DNA of 64,000 bases from contig NMRA01000323.1 of the NCBI GenBank assembly GCA_002633005.1, positions 63,910 to 127,909 on the forward strand, given 5' to 3'. This DNA is from Phoronis australis (taxonomy: Eukaryota > Phoronida > Phoronidae). Of this stretch, positions 38,201 to 47,700 are shown piece after piece. The position numbers and the translations under genes are program-made. Positions within the stretch are counted from its first letter, which is position 1. Every line of letters starts with the position of its first letter. The notes below the pieces were generated by a model that was not told the DNA's origin, did no database searches, and was given only the letters and a program-made list of their open reading frames with translations.

Positions 38201-39727
38201 TTCAGACTTGAATAAATAACCTATGGGCACATTTGCTGGGAGAAAAATGTCCTCCCCTTGATTTACATAGACTATTAGTCACCCACAGTGTTGTAGGACT
38301 CATTCAATATGGCTGGAAATCCCAGGAGCCAACAACAAAAAGGCACACAACAAGGTTTTAAATCAACGATGGCAATAGCATCACCCCCAAACGCTGTCTA
38401 TGAGACGACCTCTCCAATGGCTGATACAAGGTGACCTTGCACGTGACACTTGCAAAATGTAGCATGGGAAGATATACGGTGGAATTTTGAAAGTTTGTGT
38501 CCATTGGCAGCACTCGACGCTTAGCTAAACACCAAGTCGCATTTGGCGGCCTGGTCGCCGAAACTGGAAATCTGTGGTGCTAAAAAATTCTGGGGTCTTA
38601 TTCAGCCACAAACTTTCATCGACAAGACTTCTGTCTGATTACTTCATGTTGTGATTTGAATGTGGTGGCAAATGCACTGAATTTGCAAAATAAACGGGAC
38701 AATTGCAAATTGAAGGTAGTAAACCTAGGAAAACTGTTAGTAATTTAATATTTGGCAGTTAACACAAACCTTGAAATGAATTTAGAGGGAATTATTGTCT
38801 GACTTTGATACCCGCAGTGGTGACCTCGTGGCGACTTGCAATTTTTCCCAATCTGAGGTTGCTTGGTATTTTTGTTCGTCTACAAGCATGATTTCGTGTA
38901 ACTTCCTCAAAATGGCACCCAGTAAGTGAAGCACAAGCAAATCGAGACAGATTTTCACAGATATGTTGAAACTGAGTTGACTAAATTGTCTTCAGAGTCA
39001 TGGTATGTGTTAATCATCACTTGATATTTTTTATGCACATTTCATTCGATCTTATCCGCTGTATTTTGAGATGAATAACATTTCATGAGGATGTACTGTA
39101 CTGAATCGACCCTGCATGTATGCGTCAAATACAGCCTGTATTACAGGGAGATCGATGTAACTGTATACCCTCTAATAAAGCCTCTCAAAATTGCTTGCCA
39201 ACAGGCAACAGCCTATTGGCTGATCAGTTTGGAGGCTTGGTTTAAACGTTGGAAATATTGGGTTCAAATCTTGGTACCAGGCCGGGGGTGAACTTTCTAA
39301 AAAAGTTTTGTGGAGAGAAAGAAGAAACATCTAAGTTACTACTAAGGCTTATTTTTCCTGTTTTTAAATACAGCAATTCCAAATGGTACTTTAACATTTC
39401 AATTCAGATGAAAGTTTCCAGTGCAGTATGCAGTGTTAACAGCCTGATAGATGAAGCCCACACAGCTATACTAGCCTACAACCTACACGCACGTGTCACC
39501 CATGACACCATGTGTAGGATTGGGGTCAGTCTCTGAGCATTTTGAAGTTCAACTTCGACGAGTAAGAACCAACAAAATAGATTAAAACTTGGTAAGAAGA
39601 TGAAACCAAAAAAAAACCACTGATATCGTGTAAGACGAATTATTTTACCATCGCCCTCATCATCCTCTGGATCCTGAAAATTTGGTGCTGGATTTACCAA
39701 CAACGATAGCTCGTCACGCAGTGACAT
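8600..39727 (-). CDS. AATF: AATF/Che-1 (Bfr2/TRAUB family), complete, 12 exons
   Basis: Coding exons on the minus strand, in transcript order: 39649-39727, 37008-37187, 35960-36080, 35084-35277, 33524-33601, 32178-32315, 31362-31581, 30430-30538, 28115-28237, 25151-25368, 10942-11013, 8600-8648. They total 1581 bp, 526 codons plus TGA. Every intron is GT-AG and every phase matches, which strongly supports the model. The N-terminal third is acidic, with a poly-Asp run in exon 4. Exons 6-7 carry the AATF-Che1 region ([18 protein letters not shown]). Exons 10-12 carry the TRAUB region, including [16 protein letters not shown] near residues 431-446, the basic [15 protein letters not shown] near 496, and the terminal NDLYSSLYG. 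Length is close to the vertebrate protein (about 560). The family acts in the nucleolus in small-subunit ribosome biogenesis and, in animals, as an RNA polymerase II-binding transcription and apoptosis regulator. The start ATG has A at -3; the reading frame stays open about 30 codons further upstream without another clear ATG. Confidence 0.95.
9821..10406 (+). repeat. Minisatellite of 20-bp units in AATF intron 11
   Basis: The consensus is TGAAATGGTTCACACGTTAC. From 9841 to 10400 there are 28 consecutive units in strict 20-bp register; units differ only by substitutions, mostly at the positions of GTT/GCT and CGTTAC. A shorter first unit and a partial last unit flank the array. Confidence 0.95.
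11595..11690 (+). mobile_element. Possible remnant of a non-LTR retrotransposon 3' coding end
   Basis: One frame reads [16 protein letters not shown], then ETPTHL and a stop. A Cys-Pro-x-Cys-Gly ... Glu-Thr ... His pattern is common at the end of LINE reverse transcriptases. Downstream sequence to about 12200 has no long open frame. It lies in AATF intron 10. Confidence 0.3.
12253..12290 (+). mobile_element. Solitary left end of the TTAAAAGGATACC family
   Basis: The sequence TTAAAAAGATACTAAACCGTG matches the termini at 7423, 56740 and 63513. No partner end was found downstream, so this is a truncated or decayed copy. Confidence 0.4.
13743..14170. promoter_or_regulatory. CpG-rich, promoter-like block inside AATF intron 10
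   Basis: The block begins with GTTACCGGGGTAAC (13743-13756), which fits the RFX X-box pattern (GTNRCC-N-RGYAAC). A YY1-like CCGCCATTTTG (about 13884) and an ETS-like CCCGGAAGTA (about 13907) follow. An open frame on the plus strand (13766-14086, 106 codons, basic) overlaps it but matches nothing I know. A donor-like ACG|GTAAATG lies near 14168. Confidence 0.35.
14390..14512. mobile_element. Short foldback, CGCTAGGACCT ends
   Basis: GCGCTAGGACCTCGC at the left is answered by GGTCCTAGCGTAGGTCCTAGCG at the right, about 90 bp apart. No coding capacity was seen. Confidence 0.45.
16784..16855. mobile_element. Short palindromic element (AATAAGTGCCC...GGGCACTTATT)
   Basis: An inverted pair encloses about 35 bp and is followed by AGGGCGAATACGGTA. 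The same words occur at 13551-13600 (CCCTATTCACCCTAATAAGTGCCC) and around 23127 and 58361, so this is a small dispersed family. Confidence 0.45.
17782..18023 (+). repeat. Left member of a 240-bp direct repeat pair
   Basis: It is nearly identical to 19244-19487 (shared AAGTACAGAGTCTAGACATA, TAATTAATTAGTAACCTG and GGTGATCCCTCAAAAA). The pair is spaced 1462 bp apart and encloses the repeat at 18034-19233. Confidence 0.8.
18034..19233 (+). repeat. 1.2-kb dispersed repeat, copy 1
   Basis: It matches 23263-24505 over its whole length in the same orientation at visibly high identity. It contains GATAACGGGGATGGGGGGAG and the shared tail GTAGGATATCTGGAATTTCT. Relative to copy 2 it has about 45 extra bp near 18690 and lacks an AT-rich insertion of about 75 bp. 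No coding capacity was seen. Confidence 0.85.
19244..19487 (+). repeat. Right member of the 240-bp direct repeat pair
   Basis: See the left member at 17782-18023. The arrangement could be an LTR-like pair of a small non-autonomous retroelement or a tandem duplication boundary. No primer-binding site or polypurine tract was recognised. Confidence 0.8.
19781..21330 (+). repeat. Tandem repeat units carrying CTCF-like motifs
   Basis: About two and a half diverged units of roughly 390-470 bp. Each unit holds up to three modules starting with a CCACTAGGKGGCRC-like word: 19781, 20265, 20375, 20651, 20794, 20970 and 21120, all on the plus strand. Words between them recur too: ccaaatttcataaaaat, gatttggttgatagaggggcag, ggccatcctcttcac. 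It lies in AATF intron 10. Confidence 0.75.
21900..22080 (+). repeat. Diverged start of the 1.2-kb repeat
   Basis: The sequence resembles the 18180-18340 part of the 1.2-kb repeat (poly-T-rich ttcagaaagctcctggaattt and aatctgccattaattg equivalents). It follows the motif-bearing units in the same order as at 28748-29970. Confidence 0.45.
22240..22310 (-). repeat. tRNA-derived sequence (SINE head or pseudo-tRNA)
   Basis: On the minus strand an A box (TAGCTCAGCAGACCAG) and a B box (GGTTTGAGCC) are correctly spaced. The D stem (GCTC/GAGC), an anticodon stem (TCTGC/GCAGA) with the 7-base loop ATCAATT, and a T arm can be drawn. The acceptor stem does not pair, so this is not a working tRNA gene. 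Confidence 0.6.
22338..22836. mobile_element. hAT-type non-autonomous element with 8-bp target duplication
   Basis: The ends CAGGCCTTCAT and ATGAAGGCCTG are perfect 11-bp inverted repeats. The flanks carry GCTCCCGC on both sides (22330-22337 and 22837-22844). An 8-bp target duplication and CAG termini are characteristic of the hAT superfamily. GGCGTCCA occurs several times near the right end. No transposase frame is present. Confidence 0.8.
23263..24505 (+). repeat. 1.2-kb dispersed repeat, copy 2
   Basis: This is the partner of 18034-19233 without the flanking 240-bp direct repeats. It has an AT-rich insertion near 24259-24332 and a deletion near 23910. Confidence 0.85.
26874..27694. mobile_element. 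Harbinger-like non-autonomous element, copy 1
   Basis: The termini GGGCTGTTCCAGTAAAATCC and GATTTTGCTGGAACAGCCC are inverted repeats flanked by TTA on both sides. A 3-bp TTA/TAA duplication is typical of PIF/Harbinger. The 821-bp interior is non-coding and has repeated ATGGGTGGT words. It lies in AATF intron 9. Confidence 0.75.
28748..29200 (+). repeat. Single repeat unit with three CTCF-like motifs
   Basis: Motif starts are at 28748 (ACACTAGGGGGCAA), 28891 (CCGCTAAGGGGCGCC) and 29047 (CCACCAGATGGCGC), spaced 143 and 156 bp. This is the same spacing as 20651-20794 in the tandem array. Intervening words match that array. It lies in AATF intron 8. Confidence 0.7.
29640..29970 (+). repeat. Diverged copy of the 1.2-kb repeat start
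   Basis: Weak but collinear similarity to 18180-18480 (accaatcngccattnatt, followed by gtttctaaat). It sits about 0.4 kb downstream of a CTCF-like unit, as the copy near 21900 does. Confidence 0.4.
31719..31960 (+). repeat. Four tandem 60-bp units in AATF intron 6
   Basis: Units of GTGGGTAACATTTTTGGCCTACCCATTATAAAACACTGACTTTGTGCCTAAG type (60 bp) lie head to tail. The first three are nearly identical; the fourth is diverged and has one extra C. Confidence 0.95.
35084..35277 (-). CDS. AATF: AATF exon 4, acidic exon with Asp microsatellite
   Basis: The exon starts after TTTTAG (phase 2) and ends before GTAACG (phase 1). Almost every residue is Asp, Glu, Ser or Asn. An uninterrupted run of about a dozen GAT codons (tcatcatcat on the plus strand near 35179-35216) gives a poly-Asp tract. 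AATF orthologues are acidic here, but a pure trinucleotide run is prone to length change, so alleles may differ in the number of Asp residues. Confidence 0.9.
35960..36080 (-). CDS. AATF: AATF exon 3, acceptor uncertain
   Basis: The donor is GGCAG|GTTTGT (phase 2). The chosen acceptor, ending AACAAAG, keeps phase 1 and begins [14 protein letters not shown], which fits the acidic AATF N-terminal region. A second AG further upstream in the transcript (after CTACCGCTGACAG, about 36151) is also in phase and would add about 24 mostly hydrophobic residues. The shorter form is preferred on composition only. Confidence 0.75.
36724..36800. repeat. Foldback with 16-bp perfect stem in AATF intron 2
   Basis: TTTTGAGAACCAGTTT (36743-36758) and AAACTGGTTCTCAAAA (36780-36795) form a perfect stem over a 21-base loop, with further imperfect pairing outside (CACTTAC/GTAAGTG). 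A degraded direct copy lies at about 36880-36945. Confidence 0.7.
37465..37654. mobile_element. Harbinger-like element, copy 2, cut by contig join
   Basis: About 190 bp of the left end are nearly identical to copy 1 at 26874. The element is preceded by GAATTCTTTGTTA and interrupted by the n at 37655. The parallel sequence at 38049-38061 has the same flank without the element. Confidence 0.85.
37656..37783 (-). pseudogene. Second, truncated copy of AATF exon 2 (probable alternative haplotype)
   Basis: This repeats the 5' two-thirds of the exon at 37008-37187, with acceptor GTTTCAG instead of GTTGCAG and about one coding difference, and it is cut off by the n at 37655. The flanking intron sequence is duplicated as well, up to about 38061. 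As an extra exon it would break the reading frame. It is best read as the other allele assembled in tandem, not as a real second exon. Confidence 0.85.
39218..39290 (+). repeat. Possible tRNA-derived SINE head
   Basis: An A-box-like TTGGCTGATCAGTTTGG is followed 30 bp later by a B-box-like GGGTTCAAATC. Stem pairing is poor. It lies in AATF intron 1. Confidence 0.3.
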
Positions 39728-41774
39728 CTTTTGAGGAACCACCACAATTTGATCTCTTTGAGCGGAGAGCAAGTATATTGTGGAACATTCCGCATTCAGA
39801 GGAAGCAAAGAACTCAAATAAAGTAACCTGTGTCTAGTATAGTATGTATTACAGATAAATATTTCTAACTAATTTTGTATTCGTAGTTAAAGCACGAAGT
39901 ATTGTATAAATAATTTGCTTCAAAAGCTGAAAACACAATCAACTCAACTTATATTTTAATTTTATGACCCCTTTTTGAGCGAGTCCAAGTGGATCATGTG
40001 ATACGGTCGAAAACCGTGTTGGATTTTTGTTTTTCTCAGTCTCTGTTAGTGTTATGCCCATAAATTTGTAATCCGATAAACATTCCAGTCCTAATTCCAA
40101 GGTACGTGTTTTAGGTATGGTCTTCGTAACATTTGAAAAGTTACATTCATCTATCTTACTCGTACTGAGCGGCAGTCCGACAAAAAGCGCAGCGACAACT
40201 AGTACTTGAGTTGGAAGCAGGAAGTGGCCTAGCCTACATTGATATTGGTAAACATGCAGTATAAAACAGTATTAAAATGGTTCCAAGCTGTGTAAATAAA
40301 TAGCTTTAGATTGACCTAGGTAAAACGTGAGCATAATAAAATAAGAAAAGGGTAATGACACTGAAAATTGCATTCTACTTTTAGCTGTTTATTGGCTTTA
40401 GTTGGGGTTGGTTATGACTTGAACAACTCGATCCTCCAGCTCTGCTAGTGCTAACTTTTGGGATTTGTTACCCAAACACCTAACCGAGCCTAAGTCAGAC
40501 TGTGACTGACCCATCCCAATCAATTCATAAGTTGATGCGTGGGGTAGCAGTGATGCTGAAGAAAACCTATTCGCTATTAATGTATGGACTTAAAAAATTC
40601 AAATACGGCAGTACTATTTATACTTTTAGATTTTAAGAACAGCCATGTTGGTCGTTTCCCTTAATATTTTTCATTTTTTGGCTTTGAAACTCGTAAGCTG
40701 AACAGGCGTGTTGGTTTACGACTGCAATTATCTCAACACGTTCAGCCAAGTCCATGAATAGCGATTAGTCCTCTTCAACTTCAATCCGTGACGTTGCCAT
40801 TGCAAGCCTTTGATGTGCCGAGGAATTCCCTGGACACTTTGGGGGTAAACAATGCATGCTTTCTCGCCCACTTGCGTGCAAATCTTGTTGGCTTGTGATT
40901 TCACGCGCTGCTAAAATTGCACTCATTCTCTTGTTCTGTTTCCAAATTTGTGGAGCGACCGCAAATTGACCTCAAGGACCTTAGCAATACAGTCGCCTCC
41001 TGCGCACAGTATAATCTGGAAATAGATTTGTTTGATTGTAATGATTGTGTCATGGACAATTTTGCCAGTTCATCAAATTTTTCAATTGTTGGACATTACG
41101 TTTTGCCTTGAGCAGCAGTCTGAAAGTAGACTGCAGTTCATAAAATTGACGAAAAAAAGCCACTGACCCAACATTTAGCATTGAGATGAATGATAATTTA
41201 TCATTGTTCATAATTCTTTAATTCGTGATGTCTGATATTACCCATTTCCAAAATTTGATGAAATATATATCGTTGAGGAAAATTATTAATTTTCTTTGTT
41301 CCAAACAAGAATTTTTGTAGTAATCGCTTGAGACCATGGGTCATGGATAAAGTCAGTGACCATTTATGGTAAGCCTTCTTGTAGAACGAGGTAATTTGCA
41401 AACCCATAAGTCACATCAGAACAATTTCTTACTAGTTTTATGTCGGTAAGTGGTTTATAGCCTTCATTTTGTAATTGATTTAATTTAATTCATTGTATGT
41501 CAAGGTGTTAAAATCTTGCCAATTAAGGACGCCATATGACAGTTTAATGAACTTTTATTTTCTCTTTTTCCGTAAAAGGTACGTATTCCTTAATTAATTC
41601 TTTTTCATCTGCATATTCTGTACCATAGCTACCATTAAATAATATTTTGAAAATAAGTGGACATTCATAACAACGTTGAAATCCACAGAAAAATGAAAAC
41701 TGGTGACAATTTTAGAGTAGTACACTTACTGATCGTAAATGATGCTTGTAGGAAGCTGGGCTCAAAACTACGCA
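39728..41774. promoter_or_regulatory. Divergent intergenic region between AATF and syntaxin
   Basis: The two start codons lie about 2.05 kb apart and point away from each other, so both promoters and 5' UTRs must lie here unless far-upstream exons exist. An ETS-like CAGGAAGTGG is at about 40219-40228. Possible 5' UTR donors for syntaxin are GTCG|GTAAGT near 41441 and AAAG|GTACGT near 41578. No TATA box or conserved initiator was recognised. Confidence 0.4.
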
Positions 41775-44700
41775 ATGTCTCACCGAGGTGAATTTGGAGG
41801 AAGTAGCGAGAGTTATGGTTCAAATGATCGGACAAGTCGATTACCCGTTCGGCCGTACTATGACGACCCATCCAGAGGGTACCAGACATCAGGATATGGT
41901 AGCAGTGGTTTTCAACAGCTTGTTGAGAAAGTCAGCGGGGATATTTTCACAGTCACTAATAATGGTAAGTTTAATGATTTTGAAAGGTTGTCTGAAATAT
42001 GATTGCGACTATTCACAAAATATGTTATCACCTAAACTTAAATCATATGTCTAATTTGTTTTCCTCTTGTTGATTTGATTAGATCTACTTTATGTGTATC
42101 CAATCTTGAGCTGTTAATATTTGAGTTAGAGCACGACCATTTAATGATGAGCTACACTCAATAATTTCAGATTTACGAAGCAAAACTATTCTGCACCAAA
42201 CTGCAGCATTTGTATTCTGGATGAATCCCTTATTGTTGCATGATGTGAACACTCCGCTTGTAAAGTTTTGTATGCACTTGCGGACATTGTTTCTCAGACA
42301 ATAGTTCTTCGTATTGACCATTGCTATGGTGACGACTTTTAATTTTTTTCTGAAATACTGGTCCGGAAGATCGCAACTAGATTCATTGCCGGGATCTTCC
42401 TGTTCCCAAGCCATGGCTTCATCAGTGCATCGCAAACACAGCATCATACTCTTTTTAAAAGACTTTGAAGCCAAAAAGACTTTATTTTCTTATTATTTCA
42501 TCCATTTCCAGTTGTCACATTTAAAATGTTCGGTGAGTGCAAACCTCCATCAAGGTATTGGAGTTCTCTCCTTCATGCTAAATTGCACAGAAAGGTGTTT
42601 TTCAAGGACTAAAATGTGTGCTTTTACTCATCAAGTCCACAAAAAAGCTTCTGTAATGTTAGTCAAAGGGGAACACATTTCACATTTGACATGACTTCGA
42701 TGCAAACTTATGACATTCTCTTGTTTTGTATCAGTCCACCTTCTACACTATGTGTGAAATGGTTGATGTTTTTTGCAGCTAGTGCTCTCGAAAGAGCTTC
42801 AAAACAGATCGGCACAAGTAGAGACAGTCACAGTCTTCGAGACAAAATGTAAGTGAATAAAATGATGTTTTCTGTTCGATGAGTTCAATGCATTCCGTGC
42901 CATCTAATTTCCATTTTAATGCTAGAAATGACCACCCCTAGAAGCACACCATTTCCGGTGCAGTTGTGGACGCATTTTAATGCTCCGCGTTGCTCTTGTT
43001 GTTCAAGCAGTAACAGACGAGCATCAGCCAGAATTAAACATGCTAGTTTGCGTTAACTATTATTGTATTCTGAAGATGACAAAACTGATGGCAGTAAGGT
43101 GGGAACTATTGTGAAATGTACTGTACAAAACAAAAATTATCGCAGACAATATGTTGTTTTCTTGTCATGATGGTGGTTGATTATGTTAACAGCAGAAACG
43201 TCTGGTTATTACTGAACTATTAGAAGGGCAAAATTTTAGTTGCAGAATTGCAAAGCCACTTTAACTTTCCTGTTAATCATGAGGAACCCTGTCCAGGTAA
43301 AACTTGACCATAGGATGATCATCATGAGATGGTTGGAGTTTGATAATGCAACCACAATAGTCCTTTGAATTCACTCCTCCACCAGTTGCTTGGGCTGCTT
43401 GGTCACTTGTGTAATCCGGTATGACACCTCATTATGTCATAAAACTATGTGTGGCTGTTCACTGTTGAGACTGCCCAGCCAGATGGCTCTCTGTTTTGTT
43501 GGCACGGAATGGGGTAATTGAAACTTGCTCTTCAGTTCTCACATTTTAATTTCATTGGGTTTTGGCTTTGAATTTTCACTTGTACTAAGTCTGTCATGAA
43601 TGTAGATTATTGTGACCATTTCACCCAGCTGTCATGACTGGGAATTTTGGCTCATTTGTCTGAATAGTTTTGTGTTGCACTGCATTTGAAGTTAGTTATT
43701 GAACTGAGCTCTAAAAATGATGGCTCATGAGATTGGGCTTTTTCTTTGTTGCAGACACACCATCCAACAGAAGACCAACAGCATAATCGCAGAGACTGCC
43801 AACAATTTCCACAGATTAACACAGTTAGCAGCGTCAGAGAAGGTTAGGTCTTGCTTTTCTTTTCATCAACAGAAACTTTAAGCATACCTTGAGCAGTAGT
43901 ACAGTATCAATTTGGTTGCCACAACTTAAAAGGCATCACAGAAGTGTCGAAAATTGCTAGGTGTAAAGGTTTTATTAGGGTGCGGGACTGGACATTTTGC
44001 CTGTTACTCAGTCTTAGCTATTGAAACTGGTGGCTTAATTGTATCTAAGACATCTAGGACATCCTCAAGATAACTGTTCTTACATCTTACTCTAGTTTTC
44101 TAGGTCACTTTGAAAATCCTCAGAAAATTCGAATAGCTTTTGGCAACACGAACTCACACGTTACTGGCAGTTCCTGCTTCGTTTAACGTGCCCGAATTGG
44201 AGTGTTTAAATGATGTTTTCATGTGTTACTGAAACACTCCAAGGACAAAACGAGTCTGTTTAAGGAAGGATTTAAAAATATGTACTTATGCTCAAAACCA
44301 ATTTCTGGTCTCAAAACTCCATCTCGTTTAGATACTTTCTGCTCTGCTTGTGTACATTCTGGTGTAAGTGACTACGTAGTCAAGTTCAAGTCTGATTACA
44401 ACAGAGTTAAATCTACACTTTATGAATGTTATGAATTTGTAGTTAGAATGTAGTTGTCAAGTGTGAACTTTCCATATTCTGTTATTGCAGTTATCTCCCT
44501 ATGTCATGATTGTAGTCTCTTACCAGATGAGAGACAAAGTATCATAATAATTTTAGTTGCAAAAAAGTTGAACAGAGAAATATCAACACTGAGTTTAGAG
44601 GTTGGATTTCCAGCCCAAGTGTTGGTTTTTGACAACCTTACTATTGCTTGAGTGCTGAATGGAGGTGTTAGGGTCGTAGCTGAGTAAGATCACCTTCACA

Positions 44701-47700
44701 CTGGCACTTACAGTTGAAGATCTAAAGTAAAATTCTGCTTAATACAAAGCATGGACGCTGTACTACCTACTACATCAAATTTTACTGAGAGCCGTCATAC
44801 AAAAAATTTGTCCGTCATATTGCAAAATTCTTGTTACCAACTGAGTCTACTGGTACTTACAGACCAGGTCAATGTGTGGAATTCATCACGATCTCTGTCT
44901 TTATGTTCTGATTTCGTCTCGATAGCCCTTTGAATTTTCTGGTGACTCCTCTTTCATATCACTGCATAGTGTTAATAGTTTTAATTTTGAACTCTACCAG
45001 TTTGTAGGAATTCACTATGATAATCATTCCACGTCACAGCATGCCTGGTGTACAACTTTTACGCCCCTAATTTTCACGCTCGATTTCACAAGCTCCATGC
45101 CAACTGGACTGTGTACCAACTTTTTTGATTTTAGCAAACTTACATTACAAGGAGCGCTTTAATTGGAAAAAGTCTGGGTTGTTTTGTTTATGCAATTTGA
45201 CTGTACAACCACGTTGTAGATTATGCCATGACCAATGATCTTGAGTCTTACTAAAGCAGTTAATACTATTCTATCCCTCGTTAATACCTGTGTAAAGTTT
45301 TATGTCGATTCTAGTCTGGGGTCATTTCCCTGTTTTGTATTCCATTCAGAAACCTTCATTTGTTGTTTCTATTTTGCAGGAAAAAAAATTGACAGTGAAC
45401 AGACTGCGGAGTCAATTTGAAGAAACTTTACAGAGATACAATACACTGCAAAAGGTATTGATTTCTCATCTCTTGAGCATTCCCTATCAACAGAATATTA
45501 GAGCTGAAGCAGGTTTTGCACGCATTCTTTCAAGCCCAGCTTCTATTGTGAGTTAGAGATGCAGATATAAGTTTATACGCCGTGCTGGACACTGCTTTCC
45601 AATGAATAGCTCAAGGCCAGGGTTTTTGTTGATAAAGTCGCTATTACTTGACCAATTCTGAAAATTTAAGAACCCACAGAATCTGATTTTTACTTCTCCA
45701 TTCAGATTTTGTAGTTTCCATCGGTTTTCATGTTCCAAAAAGAAAATGGAAAATAAAGCCTGGACGCTTTCTAGCCTTCCATTTGAATATAATTTGATTA
45801 AAAACTATACTCTCACTAATGTGACCTTGTGAATAGAGTCACTCTATTGATAACTATCTCAGTCCCTATTGTAACAGAGCATGTCTCCACTGAACATCAA
45901 AAATGTGTATTTCCTCTCATCAGGCATACGTTTCAGTTCAATTGCACATGATAACGATCAATTTTCATGAAGGCAAAGGAAGGAAACACCCTTCTCCTAA
46001 GCCTGTCGCTAGCGAAGTGCCCGACACATACAGTCGCGCCCACATGCCCACGTAACAAAGGCGCACTGAGACGCAACAAAGACATTAGCATAAGAATAAC
46101 TGAACATTTGCAACTAAATAAGAATAACAATAAGCGTACAGTTACGAAGGTCCCTTCACACTATTTTGAATGGAATGTGGATAGAACCGATCCAGCTGAC
46201 CACATGACATTGGAGAAATTCAAAAGATTTCTCCAAGTCAATCCTTATTTTGTTTAAAGGAGACGTTTGCAGCATGTTGTGTTATAAGGATGCCCAATGT
46301 AAAGGAAGATGAGCAAATAGTATTCCTTCAATATGGGATAGTGGCCAGTGAGGTGCTGCAGCTCATTTCCCACAGTCAACATTGAACACTTCTTATTGGT
46401 CGGGATGTGAATAGCCAGTAACCAATGACAGCTCCTGGATATCCAGTACTGGCTTCTTTTGCTTGGTGATTAGTTTACAGATATGGATGCCAGTGAAAAT
46501 GCTCCTTGTAGTTGAACAAAAGCATTTCACACTGCGCAGCCTATTTTTGCCTCTGCAGTTTATTAATGAGTAGGTCCGTCATCAAAACTTGAACCTTTTC
46601 AGTTTTCGAATGACGAACACGGATTAATTACTATGGAATGATGGAGAAATTCACGCATTGTTAGTGCTGCTCCTTTGTTGAAGAATCCCAGTCTTCCCTC
46701 TTTAGGATTGATGAGCCATAATAATAGACTGACTAAGCTTGTGTACCTATTTTAAGGAAAGAACAATTGTCTGACTGTCCTTAATCCCCTCAAAAATTTT
46801 TTGAATAGGGGAGCACCTTAATGTGTCACTTTACAAATGACTCAGAGTGTCTGTCTTATCATAGCAGTTAAAGCTGAATACATTTTCTGAATGGTTGTTT
46901 AGGAGACCAATTGTTTGTTCAGTAATGAAGTCTGAGACTGGAAAACTAATCAATGCAAATAGTTTGTTTGACTGTTTCTTTACTTTTATCAATTTCGCAT
47001 ACAGTATTTTTTATTTACATGCATTGTTTATTTGCAAAATTTGATTCGTTTTCCTGTGGAACTTGGGTGTTATTATTTCAGCAGCTTAAATAACGTGATT
47101 CAGTGACAAAGTGGGGTTTGTGTCCATATTCTTCTTTGTGTGTTGAAACTGATAATTCCATCCTCAATTCTAACCAGTTGCAATTTGCCTTTGCATAGCA
47201 AGCAGCAGAAAAGGCCAAAAGTGCAACACTTATGCCAAAAGCACCAACGAGGCAACTTGACACAGCGTGGCAGGTTAGTAAAACTTTTGACATGACTTAA
47301 TTTATGCGTGGCCATGCCTGCACAGCATGATTTGCCCATATATGGTCCTGCTCTGAATGCAGCTCTCACGCCAAAGCCAGCTTCATGTGGTAGGCTGACA
47401 CGTCACACGGCTAAATATATTCCAAAAATGGTCATGTTTAGTGTATGCGCAAGCTCATATCCTGTGAGACATCTTAATCAAATGCTCACTCTCCACACAC
47501 AATATAGCTTTGCGCATGCTGAGTAAAAATTTTTCATCGTGATGGACATCATTCTCAGCAGAGTCTCCTTTCCACATCCTTCGCTTTCTCATGTAGTGCA
47601 AGTAATTGTATGCAAATTATGCAAATTAATCAGTTTAAGCACCGAAAATGCCATTTCCAACCTAATTTGTGACATAGAGTTAACTCGGTGTGTGCCTTCG

